64,000 nucleotides of DNA. Origin: Streptomyces spiralis. GTDB lineage: Bacteria > Actinomycetota > Actinomycetes > Streptomycetales > Streptomycetaceae. Where the stretch lies: assembly GCF_014654675.1 (NCBI RefSeq), contig NZ_BNBC01000031.1, positions 52,425 through 116,424 on the forward strand. The letters run 5' to 3'. Positions within the stretch are counted from its first letter, which is position 1, and each line of letters begins with the position of its first letter. This document shows, piece by piece, positions 33,977-41,525 of the stretch. The position numbers and the translations under genes are program-made. The notes beneath the pieces are model-generated. The model was not told where the DNA came from, searched no databases, and saw only the letters and a program-made list of their open reading frames with translations.

Positions 33977-33992
33977 TACGCTCGACTCCATG
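33977..33992 (+). promoter_or_regulatory. -10 element with likely leaderless start of DUF3817 copy 2
   Basis: TACGCT at 33977-33982 is followed after seven bases by the ATG at 33990, without a ribosome site. A start of transcription at the A of the codon would give a leaderless message. Confidence 0.45.
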
Positions 33993-34328
33993 AAGAAGAG
34001 CGTGCTGACCCGCTACCGCGTCATGGCCTACGTCACCGGCGTGCTGCTGGTCCTGCTGACCCTCGGCGTGATCGCGAAGTACGGCCTCCAGATCGACGGC
34101 GCCGCCAAGTTCACCACCGCCATCGGCATCGCGCACGGCTGGCTGTACGTGATCTACCTGGTCTTCGCCTTCGACCTGGGCTCCAAGGCGAAGTGGCCAG
34201 TCACCAAGCAGCTGTGGGTGCTGCTGGCGGGGACCATCCCGACCGCCGCCTTCTTCGTGGAGCGCAAGGTCAGCCGCGAGCTCGAGGCCACGGTCGCGGA
34301 CGCCGCGCCCGCGGTCGCCGAGGCGTGA
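33990..34328 (+). CDS. DUF3817 integral membrane protein (copy 2)
   Basis: The 112-residue protein has three hydrophobic helices and the family pattern (AIGIAHGWLYVIYLVFAFDLGSKAKWPVTKQLW, then TIPTAAFFVERKV), with an Ala/Glu-rich C-terminal tail. It is similar to the copy at 30229 but lacks the coupled thiamine-binding partner. It sits between the MarR gene and icmA. Confidence 0.87.
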   Translation: MKKSVLTRYRVMAYVTGVLLVLLTLGVIAKYGLQIDGAAKFTTAIGIAHGWLYVIYLVFAFDLGSKAKWPVTKQLWVLLAGTIPTAAFFVERKVSRELEATVADAAPAVAEA

Positions 34329-34393
34329 CCGAGGCCGCAGGCCGCGACCGCACCGCCGTACATCACACCTCCGTACGGCGGTCTGCCGTCGAC

Positions 34394-34417
34394 ATTTACT
34401 AGGACGTCCTAGTAAAT
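34394..34417. promoter_or_regulatory. Perfect 24-bp palindrome over the icmA promoter
   Basis: The half-site ATTTACTAGGAC is repeated in perfect inverted orientation with no spacer, centred at 34405/34406. It ends nine bases before the icmA ATG. A possible -35 GTCGAC (34388-34393) and -10 TAGTAA (34410-34415), 16 bp apart, would place the palindrome on top of the spacer and -10, as a repressor site. The icmA ATG has no properly spaced ribosome site, so the message may be leaderless. Confidence 0.8.
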
Positions 34418-34425
34418 TCGAAGGT

Positions 34426-36126
34426 ATGGACGCTGACGCCATCGAAGAGGGCCGCCGACGCTGGCAGGCCCGGTACGACACCGCACGCAAGCGCGACGCA
34501 GACTTCACCACGCTCTCCGGCGACCCCGTGGAGCCGGTGTACGGACCCCGGCCCGGGGACAGCTACGAGGGCTTCGAGCGGATCGGCTGGCCCGGTGAGT
34601 ACCCCTTCACCCGCGGCCTGTACCCGACCGGCTACCGAGGGCGGACGTGGACCATCCGGCAGTTCGCCGGATTCGGCAACGCCGAGCAGACCAACGAGCG
34701 CTACAAGATGATCCTCCGCAACGGCGGAGGCGGGCTCTCGGTCGCCTTCGACATGCCCACGCTCATGGGCCGCGACTCCGACGACCCGCGCTCGCTGGGC
34801 GAGGTCGGCCACTGCGGAGTGGCGATCGACTCGGCGGCCGACATGGAGGTCCTGTTCAAGGACATCCCGCTCGGCGACGTCACCACCTCGATGACGATCA
34901 GCGGGCCGGCCGTCCCCGTCTTCTGCATGTACCTGGTCGCCGCCGAGCGGCAGGGCGTGGACGCCTCCGTCCTCAACGGCACGCTCCAGACGGACATCTT
35001 CAAGGAGTACATCGCCCAGAAGGAGTGGCTCTTCCAGCCCGAGCCCCATCTGCGCCTCATCGGCGACCTGATGGAGTACACCAGCGCGCACATCCCCGCG
35101 TACAAGCCGCTGTCCGTCTCCGGCTACCACATCCGCGAGGCCGGGGCGACGGCCGCGCAGGAGCTGGCGTACACGCTGGCCGACGGGTTCGGCTACGTCG
35201 AGCTGGGGCTCAGCCGCGGCCTGGACGTGGACGTGTTCGCCCCCGGCCTGTCCTTCTTCTTCGACGCGCACGTCGACTTCTTCGAGGAGATCGCCAAGTT
35301 CCGCGCGGCGCGGCGGATCTGGGCCCGGTGGATGCGGGACGTGTACGGCGCGAGGAGCGAGAAGGCGCAGTGGCTGCGCTTCCACACGCAGACCGCCGGT
35401 GTCTCGCTGACCGCGCAGCAGCCGTACAACAACGTCGTGCGTACGGCCGTGGAGGCGCTCGCGGCGGTGCTCGGCGGGACCAACTCGCTGCACACCAACG
35501 CCCTCGACGAGACCCTCGCGCTGCCGAGCGAGCAGGCTGCCGAGATCGCGCTGCGCACGCAGCAGGTGCTGATGGAGGAGACGGGCGTCGCCAACGTGGC
35601 CGACCCGCTGGGCGGTTCGTGGTACGTCGAGCAGCTGACGGACCGGATCGAGGCGGACGCCGAGAAGATCTTCGAGCAGATAAAGGAGCGCGGGCTGCGC
35701 GCCCACCCCGACGGGCAGCACCCGATCGGGCCGATCACCTCCGGCATTCTGCGGGGCATCGAGGACGGCTGGTTCACCGGCGAGATCGCCGAGTCGGCGT
35801 TCCGGTACCAGCAGGCGCTGGAGAAGGGCGACAAGAGGGTCGTCGGCGTCAACGTGCACACCGGCTCCGTCACCGGGGACCTGGAGATCCTGCGGGTGAG
35901 CCACGAGGTGGAGCGTGAGCAGGTCCGCATCCTGGGCGAGCGCAAGGGGACGCGGGACGAGGGCGCGGTGCGCTCGGCTCTGGGCGCCATGCTGGCGGCC
36001 GCGCGGTCCGGGGCGAACATGATCGAGCCGATGCTTCAGGCTGTGCGGGCCGAGGCGACGCTGGGCGAGATCTGCGGGGTGCTGCGGGACGAGTGGGGGG
36101 TGTACACGGAGCCCGCCGGGTTCTGA
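34426..36126 (+). CDS. icmA: Isobutyryl-CoA mutase, large subunit
   Basis: IcmA, with the small cobalamin-binding subunit IcmB, interconverts isobutyryl-CoA and n-butyryl-CoA using adenosylcobalamin. The 566-residue chain covers only the TIM-barrel substrate domain; the B12 domain is absent, as expected. Residues F80 (RQFAGFG) and Q198 (YIAQKEW) are those that distinguish isobutyryl- from methylmalonyl-CoA mutase, which has Tyr and Arg. No icmB is in the window. MeaB and the adenosyltransferase are. Butyryl-CoA is a precursor of ethylmalonyl-CoA for polyketides. Confidence 0.96.
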   Translation: MDADAIEEGRRRWQARYDTARKRDADFTTLSGDPVEPVYGPRPGDSYEGFERIGWPGEYPFTRGLYPTGYRGRTWTIRQFAGFGNAEQTNERYKMILRNGGGGLSVAFDMPTLMGRDSDDPRSLGEVGHCGVAIDSAADMEVLFKDIPLGDVTTSMTISGPAVPVFCMYLVAAERQGVDASVLNGTLQTDIFKEYIAQKEWLFQPEPHLRLIGDLMEYTSAHIPAYKPLSVSGYHIREAGATAAQELAYTLADGFGYVELGLSRGLDVDVFAPGLSFFFDAHVDFFEEIAKFRAARRIWARWMRDVYGARSEKAQWLRFHTQTAGVSLTAQQPYNNVVRTAVEALAAVLGGTNSLHTNALDETLALPSEQAAEIALRTQQVLMEETGVANVADPLGGSWYVEQLTDRIEADAEKIFEQIKERGLRAHPDGQHPIGPITSGILRGIEDGWFTGEIAESAFRYQQALEKGDKRVVGVNVHTGSVTGDLEILRVSHEVEREQVRILGERKGTRDEGAVRSALGAMLAAARSGANMIEPMLQAVRAEATLGEICGVLRDEWGVYTEPAGF

Positions 36127-36188
36127 GGCGCGGAGGCGGGTGCGGGCGTCGGAGGGTTTCGCCCCCGCCGCCCCTGCCCTTCCCGTCC

Positions 36189-36809
36189 CTAGGGGGTACT
36201 TGACGACAGCCCGGTCAGAAGTACCCGCGTGAAGCTCCGCACCCACTCCTCGTCCGCCGGTTCCGCGCTGAACAGGGTGCGGTGGACGACCGCGCCCGCC
36301 ACCACGTCGAAGATGAGGTCGGCGGTGCGGGAGGCCTCTTCGGGGTGCTCCTCGAGGGGGAGTTCGCCGCGGGCCTGGGCGCGGGCGCGGCCCTCGAGAA
36401 CCAGCCGTTTCTGGCGCTCCACGATCGAGGCGCGGATACGTTCCCGCAGTGCTTCGTCGCGGGTCGACTCGGCGACGACGGCCATCAGGCCGCTCTTGGC
36501 CTCCGGGCGGGCCAGGATCGCCGCGAACTGCAGGACCACGCCCTCGATGTCGGCCGCGAGGCTGCCGCGGTCGGGCAGCCGGAGTTCGTCGAAGAGCTCG
36601 GCCACCGCGTCCACGACCAGTTCGTTCTTGCCCGCCCAGCGGCGGTACAGCGTGGTCTTCGCAACCCCGGCCCGCGTGGCGACGTCTCCCAGGGTGAGTT
36701 TGGACCAGCCGAGCTCCACCAGGGCCGCGCGGGTGGCGGCCAGGATCGCCGCGTCCGCGGCGGCGCTGCGCGGGCGGCCGGCACGGGTGGGCGAGGTGCG
36801 GCTCTGCAT
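36189..36809 (-). CDS. TetR-family regulator convergent with icmA
   Basis: The 206-residue protein has a TetR helix-turn-helix (LTLGDVATRAGVAKTTLYRRWAGKNELVVDAV, about 38-70) and a helical C-terminal domain. It begins with a short basic tail with TRAGRPRSA. It lies just downstream of icmA on the opposite strand and may bind the icmA palindrome, but its own upstream region shows no copy of that site, so this is unproven. The ligand is unknown. Confidence 0.88.
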   Translation of the reverse strand: MQSRTSPTRAGRPRSAAADAAILAATRAALVELGWSKLTLGDVATRAGVAKTTLYRRWAGKNELVVDAVAELFDELRLPDRGSLAADIEGVVLQFAAILARPEAKSGLMAVVAESTRDEALRERIRASIVERQKRLVLEGRARAQARGELPLEEHPEEASRTADLIFDVVAGAVVHRTLFSAEPADEEWVRSFTRVLLTGLSSSTP

Positions 36810-37102
36810 CCCATGACCATAACCGGACCGAAATCCGCCGTTCGTGAGCGGTCGTGAGGGAGATCACCGGGGCGCGGTTTCGCGAAGGCACCCCGTGCCA
36901 TTACGCTACGGGTCGTAGCGTAAGCGTGGGCAGGCAGCCCACGTCCGAGCGACGACCACATCGCAGCACCACCGCACAGCAGTACAAAGCGGCATCACGC
37001 ACCATCAAGCACACCGGCGCCCGGTGGGGACCAGGCGCCCGGAACGAACCGGCTTTCCCAGCCGTTTTCACTCAGGCACGTGGATCGGGGGAGGATAGAC
37101 GC

Positions 37103-38077
37103 ATGCAGCCACGGAACATGTCCATGAGCGGAGTCGTCGACCTCGCCGCGGTGAAGGCGGCCCAGGAGGCCAAGGCGAAGGCGGAGCAGGCGCGCGCCCA
37201 AGCCGCCCGGGAGGGCGGGGCAGGGGCCGTCGCCCCCGCCGATCTCGTCATCGACGTCGACGAGGCCACCTTCGAACGAGACGTCCTGCAGCGCTCCGCC
37301 GAGGTCCCGGTCGTCATCGACTTCTGGGCCGAGTGGTGCCAGCCCTGCAAGCAGCTGAGCCCGGTCCTGGAGCGGCTGGCCGTCGAGTACGACGGGCGCT
37401 TCCTCCTCGCCAAGATCGACGTGGACGCCAACCAGCTGCTCATGCAGCAGTTCGGGATCCAGGGAATCCCGGCGGTCTTCGCGGTGGTGGCCGGCCAGGC
37501 CCTGCCCCTGTTCCAGGGGGCCGCGGGCGAGGCCCAGATCCGGCAGACGCTGGACCAGTTGGTACAGGTCGCCGAGCAGCGCTTCGGCCTGACCGGCCTG
37601 ACGGTCGACCCGAACGCCCAGCCGGGCGGCGCCGAGGAGGCCCCCCAGCCCAAGGAGGGTCCGTACGACTCGCTCCTGAACGCCGCCGCGCAGGCCCTGG
37701 ACGCCGGTGACCTGGGCGGCGCCGTCCAGGCGTACAAGAACGTACTGGCGGACGACCCGGCCCACCCCGAGGCCAAACTGGGCCTCGCGCAGGCCGAGTT
37801 GCTCCAGCGAGTGCAGGGCATGGACCCGCAGAAGGTCCGTCAGGAGGCGGCCGAGAAGCCGGCCGACGTGGCCGCGCAGATCGCCGCCGCCGACCTGGAC
37901 CTGGTGGGCGGCCATGTGGAGGACGCCTTCGGCCGGCTGATCGAGACCGTGCAGCGCACCGCCGGTGAGGACCGGGACGCGGCGCGGCTGAGGCTGCTGG
38001 AGCTGTTCGAGGTGGTCGGAGCCGAGGACCCCCGAGTGGCTGGGGCGCGCCGGGCGCTCGCGCGGGCGCTGTTCTGA
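37103..38077 (+). CDS. Thioredoxin-TPR protein of the CnoX/YbbN type
   Basis: The 324-residue protein has a charged coiled start (1-45), a thioredoxin domain (about 55-155) with the active site WCQPC (C79 and C82; the usual Gly and Pro pair is replaced by Gln-Pro), then TPR-like helices (about 190-320: LNAAAQALDAGDLGGAVQAYKNVL). YbbN/CnoX proteins act as chaperedoxins that hold substrates for GroEL and protect cysteines from hypochlorous acid. The ATG at 37103 is preceded by GGGGGAGGA. It stands alone, upstream of the DUF6230 leader. Confidence 0.88.
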   Translation: MQPRNMSMSGVVDLAAVKAAQEAKAKAEQARAQAAREGGAGAVAPADLVIDVDEATFERDVLQRSAEVPVVIDFWAEWCQPCKQLSPVLERLAVEYDGRFLLAKIDVDANQLLMQQFGIQGIPAVFAVVAGQALPLFQGAAGEAQIRQTLDQLVQVAEQRFGLTGLTVDPNAQPGGAEEAPQPKEGPYDSLLNAAAQALDAGDLGGAVQAYKNVLADDPAHPEAKLGLAQAELLQRVQGMDPQKVRQEAAEKPADVAAQIAAADLDLVGGHVEDAFGRLIETVQRTAGEDRDAARLRLLELFEVVGAEDPRVAGARRALARALF

Positions 38078-38160
38078 GCCGTTCGGGAGCCCGTCGGCTG
38101 ACCAGTCGCTAAACGCCAGGGCATGTGTTGCCCGAGTGAAAGATCTGCCGACGAACTGTC

Positions 38161-38202
38161 ACAGCGGCCGCGCTTTACCAAAACTTGGTAATCGCGGCCG
38201 CT
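38161..38202 (+). repeat. Nested inverted repeat in the leader of the DUF6230 gene
   Basis: Outer arms CAGCGGCCGCG (38161-38171) and CGCGGCCGCTG (38192-38202) enclose inner arms TTACCAA (38174-38180) and TTGGTAA (38184-38190). Together they form an 18-bp stem with small interior loops. It could be the terminator of the thioredoxin-TPR gene, or an operator; the TTACCAA palindrome inside makes plain termination not the only option. Confidence 0.6.
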
Positions 38203-38348
38203 GTTACTGCGAGTAAGTCGAGGGCGTTGTTCTGCCCGTTTCCATCCAGTCATCAACAGTTTTGTCCCGGCCCTGGTTACCACCGAGTGTTGCTGTTCGG
38301 GACCGCTGTGTCGTCACGCGGTTATCCGGCCGTTACTAGCCAGTAACG
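38203..38348 (+). promoter_or_regulatory. Repeated TTACT...AGTAA dyads upstream of the DUF6230 gene
   Basis: Two related dyads occur in the 652-bp gap 38078-38729: TTACT-GCG-AGTAA at 38203-38215 and CGTTACT-AGCC-AGTAACG at 38331-38348. The first abuts the nested hairpin. The half-site TTACT is shared, while the spacing differs by one base. The rest of the gap shows no gene I can support; just before the start lies a very strong ribosome site (AAGGAGGA). Regulator unknown. Confidence 0.5.
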
Positions 38349-38729
38349 AACCCCCTTGTGCGGGCGGCGAGAATGCACCACGATCGGCGACGCTCGGTCC
38401 ATTCCCGTACCCCGGCAGCCGGCCGGGTCGCGGGATGTCTGGGTCCCCACCGAGCAGAGCCGGCGGCAGTGGCGCCGGCTCTTGGGCAGGGGGGTCTTCG
38501 TCCTTTCCGGCGAAGCCTGTCCAGAAAGGTTGTGCGTGATGCGTGTCAGGCGCGACCAGTGGTTGTCGCTCGGGGGTGATCGCCGGTGAGTTCGGGCGCG
38601 GTTCGCGCCTGACGAGCGCGGGCGCTCTCCTTCCCGAGGACGTAGCACTTCTCCCATCCCTGCCCGGCTCCAGCCGCCGACCCGGGGGCGAGCCGAGGCC
38701 AGGAGATGTACGTCCGAGAAGGAGGAAAT

Positions 38730-39362
38730 ATGGAGTCCCAGGTGCGTGGCGGGACCAGATGGAAGCGGTTCGCCGTCGTCATGGTGCCCAGCGTGGCCGC
38801 CACGGCGGCGATAGGCGTGGCCCTGGCGCAGGGTGCTCTCGCCGCGTCGTTCAGCGTCTCCGGCCAGTCGTTCAAGGTGTCGGCCGACAAGCTGGTCGGC
38901 ACCGGGTTCGAGCAGTACGGCGCGATCGACCAGGGCTACACCCTGGACGGGCAGAAGACGGCACACCCGGTCGCGGTCTCGGCCTTCAAGAAGGCCTCGA
39001 TCAACAACATGTGCCAGTCCGTCGTCACGCCGGACATCCCGCTGCTGGGCTCGGTGAGCCTGGTCCTGAAGGCGGGCGCCGACAAGCCGGTCGAGGCCGA
39101 CAACCTCTACATCGACGTCGCCGACCTCAACGCCGACGCCACCTTCAACAACATCGACATCGGTGTGGCCGCCAAGGACGCCAACAAGGGTCCGGGCATG
39201 AAGGGCAACGGCGAGATGTCGAACCCGTACGGGTTCGCCCAGCAGGCCGACTCGGCCACGCTGACCGGCGTGAAGCAGACGGCGTGGGCGACCACCGCCG
39301 GAACCTTCAAGCTCAGTGGCCTGAAGATGTCGCTGAAGACGGGTACGCACGAGTGCTACTAG
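38730..39362 (+). CDS. DUF6230 secreted/membrane-anchored protein
   Basis: The 210-residue protein starts at the ATG at 38730, chosen over one 24 bases upstream because AAGGAGGA is five bases before it. One hydrophobic segment near 14-36 (VVMVPSVAATAAIGVALAQGALA) acts as signal peptide or anchor. The mature part is a beta-rich domain (FSVSGQSFKVSADKLVGTGFEQYG...) with Cys in NNMCQ and one in HECY at the end, likely a disulfide. It precedes a DUF6114 membrane protein and a third exported protein; the trio is conserved in streptomycetes as far as I recall. Confidence 0.85.
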   Translation: MESQVRGGTRWKRFAVVMVPSVAATAAIGVALAQGALAASFSVSGQSFKVSADKLVGTGFEQYGAIDQGYTLDGQKTAHPVAVSAFKKASINNMCQSVVTPDIPLLGSVSLVLKAGADKPVEADNLYIDVADLNADATFNNIDIGVAAKDANKGPGMKGNGEMSNPYGFAQQADSATLTGVKQTAWATTAGTFKLSGLKMSLKTGTHECY

Positions 39363-39490
39363 GCACTCGGTGACGGGCGGGGGAGCCGATGGCGCCCCCG
39401 CCCGTTCCACCTTCACCCGCTCCTTCACACACCCCCCACAGGCAGTACCACCCCTCACCACAGCAACGCCGCACCAGGGAGCTGTTTTCC

Positions 39491-40042
39491 ATGAGCGCCG
39501 AAACTCCTGCCGTATCCGGCCAGTTCACCCGCCGGAGGCTGCAGTTCCGCGCCTGGCGGGGCACGCGACCGTTCTGGGCCGGTCTGTTCGTCCTGATCGC
39601 CGGCTTTCCGATCATGTACTTCCCGTACGCCCATCTCCAGCTCGGTCATCTGACCCTGGCGATGGCCACCACCGCGGGTGCCGGTTCCCTGATCATCGGC
39701 GTGCTGCTGGTCGTCCTGGGCATCAGCCTCTGGTTCCAGAAGCACATCCGGGTCTTCGCCGGTGTCGCGGCGATCCTGCTGGCGCTGGTGTCCCTCCCCG
39801 TGTCGAACTTCGGCGGCTTCGTCGTCGGCTTCCTGCTCGCGCTGATCGGCGGCGCGATGGCCGTGGCATGGGCACCGGGCCGCGCGCCCGCGCCGGAGGG
39901 TGCCGAGGAGAGCGGTCCGGCACGGGGCGGCGCCACCGAGGCCGCGCCCGGCCCGGCGGTGGACGGGATGAGCAACGAGTCGAACGACCTGTCAGGAACG
40001 AGCCCGGCCAACGGGGCGAACGGGAGGCACAGTGCCGGCTGA
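39491..40042 (+). CDS. DUF6114 integral membrane protein
   Basis: The 183-residue protein has an Arg-rich N-terminus (TRRRLQFRAWRGTRPFW), four membrane helices (about 27-46, 54-78, 84-98, 103-124), and a Gly/Ala/Pro/Asn-rich C-terminal tail of about 55 residues that is probably disordered. ATG at 39491. It overlaps the next gene by 11 bases and follows DUF6230 by 128 bp. The co-occurrence with DUF6230 suggests that they form a membrane complex; no activity is known. Confidence 0.85.
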   Translation: MSAETPAVSGQFTRRRLQFRAWRGTRPFWAGLFVLIAGFPIMYFPYAHLQLGHLTLAMATTAGAGSLIIGVLLVVLGISLWFQKHIRVFAGVAAILLALVSLPVSNFGGFVVGFLLALIGGAMAVAWAPGRAPAPEGAEESGPARGGATEAAPGPAVDGMSNESNDLSGTSPANGANGRHSAG

Positions 40043-41423
40043 CGAGGTGACCCACGGGACTGAGGTGGACGAGTCCCGTGTGAGAACCGGGCCGCGCCAT
40101 GCGGCACCCAAGAAGCCGCTGTTCACCAGGTTCCACATGCCCGCAGGCAAGGCGATAGCCACGGTGGCGATGCCGACGGCCGTCCTCATGGGGATGGGCT
40201 TCACGTCCTCGCTCGCCCTGGCCGACAACAACAGCTCCACGTCCTCGCCGTCCAACACCCTGACGGCCGACGAGTACAAGGACTGCGTCGCGGCGCTGGA
40301 CGGCGCCAAGGACACGTCCTCGGCCTCGCCCACGCCGTCGCCCTCCACGAGCGCCGGTGACTCCACCGAGGACGGCAAGACCGGCGACGGCAAGACCGGC
40401 GACGGCACGACGCAGCCGACCCCGTCGCCGTCCTCCTCCGCCGACGGCACGACGGACAAGTCGCCTTCGGACACGTCCTCTTCGTCGGATTCAGGTTCCG
40501 ACGACAAGGCCGCGCCCGAGACGTCCACCTCCGGTTCGGGCTCCGCGGGCGGCGACACGGCCACGCCGTCGCCGTCGGCGACCTCGGGCAGCGGCGGCGG
40601 CCTGCTGGGCGCGATCGGCGACACGCTCGGGAACGTGCTGACCGGCGGGACGTCGGGCTCCGGTACGACCTCGGACGCCACGGCCACCCCGTCCGCCTCC
40701 GCCACGCCCTCGGCGAGCGCGACCAAGGACGCCTCCGGCTCGAGCGTCACCGACACGGTGAAGGACACCGTCAAGGACACCACCGGAAAGGTCACCGGCA
40801 CCGTCGAGGACACCGTGAAGGGCGCCACCGACACGGCGTCCAAGGCGGCCGGGGACGTCACCGGGACGGTCAAGGACACCGTGAAGGACACCGTCGGCGC
40901 GGCCACCGCCTCGTCGAGCCCATCCGCGGGTTCCACCACCGACCCCGAGAACTGCCCGGCGGCCACCGACGCCCAGGGCGGCGTCGACAACACGGTGCCC
41001 CTGGCGGACGACCCCTGGTACCTGAACGCCAGCTCCCTGCTGCTCAAGGGCGCCGACTATCAGGGCGTCGTCGAGGTCAAGACCGCCAACGGCACGGTGA
41101 AGAAGGTTCTGAAGTACGTCATATCCGACGGCACGGACATCGGTGACCTGCACCAGACGGTGAACGACAAGCAGTCCGGCAAGACCTACCACGTGCAGGC
41201 GGCCAAGGGCTCGACGTCCACGATCCGCGGTGGCGACACGGTGATGTACACCGAGTCCATCTCCGGCAACCTGCTCGGTCTGATCCCGGTCACCTTCAGC
41301 CCGGACAGCCCGCCCCCGCTGAACATCCCCCTGATCTACTTCACCAACGTGAAGGTGGTCCAGGCGGCCCAGTTCGGCGGCAACCTGCACGTGCCCGGCA
41401 TGCATGTGTACACGACCGACTGA
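40032..41423 (+). CDS. Exported protein with Ser/Thr-rich linker, LEA-like repeats and a C-terminal domain
   Basis: The 463-residue protein starts at a GTG within the previous gene. An N-terminal basic segment is followed by a hydrophobic signal (AIATVAMPTAVLMGMGFTSSLA, about 40-60). Then come about 160 residues rich in Ser, Thr, Asp and Pro, and from about 237 to 290 a TVKDTVKDT-type amphipathic repeat that resembles LEA-protein repeats. The last 140 residues (NASSLLLKGADYQGVVEV... VPGMHVYTTD) form a domain I cannot name. A bidirectional terminator follows. Third member of the DUF6230/DUF6114 cluster. Confidence 0.82.
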   Translation: MPADEVTHGTEVDESRVRTGPRHAAPKKPLFTRFHMPAGKAIATVAMPTAVLMGMGFTSSLALADNNSSTSSPSNTLTADEYKDCVAALDGAKDTSSASPTPSPSTSAGDSTEDGKTGDGKTGDGTTQPTPSPSSSADGTTDKSPSDTSSSSDSGSDDKAAPETSTSGSGSAGGDTATPSPSATSGSGGGLLGAIGDTLGNVLTGGTSGSGTTSDATATPSASATPSASATKDASGSSVTDTVKDTVKDTTGKVTGTVEDTVKGATDTASKAAGDVTGTVKDTVKDTVGAATASSSPSAGSTTDPENCPAATDAQGGVDNTVPLADDPWYLNASSLLLKGADYQGVVEVKTANGTVKKVLKYVISDGTDIGDLHQTVNDKQSGKTYHVQAAKGSTSTIRGGDTVMYTESISGNLLGLIPVTFSPDSPPPLNIPLIYFTNVKVVQAAQFGGNLHVPGMHVYTTD

Positions 41424-41455
41424 CGGTCACCAAAGCCCCTACGGGAGCCGCAACA

Positions 41456-41497
41456 GCTGAGGGCGCCCCCCGCCGCGAGGCGGGGGGCGCCCTCAGC
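41456..41497. terminator. Bidirectional terminator between the exported-protein gene and pyk
   Basis: A perfect 19-bp inverted repeat (41456-41474 and 41479-41497, arms GCTGAGGGCGCC... ) with a GCGA tetraloop lies between two convergent genes. Confidence 0.88.
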
Positions 41498-41525
41498 GCC
41501 GTACGGAACCGAATCGTCCGCGCGG

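Noticed and set aside
40500..40900. Ser/Thr-rich and VKDT repeats as a mobile element or tandem array
   Set aside because: They are in-frame protein repeats with varied codons, not a DNA repeat family.
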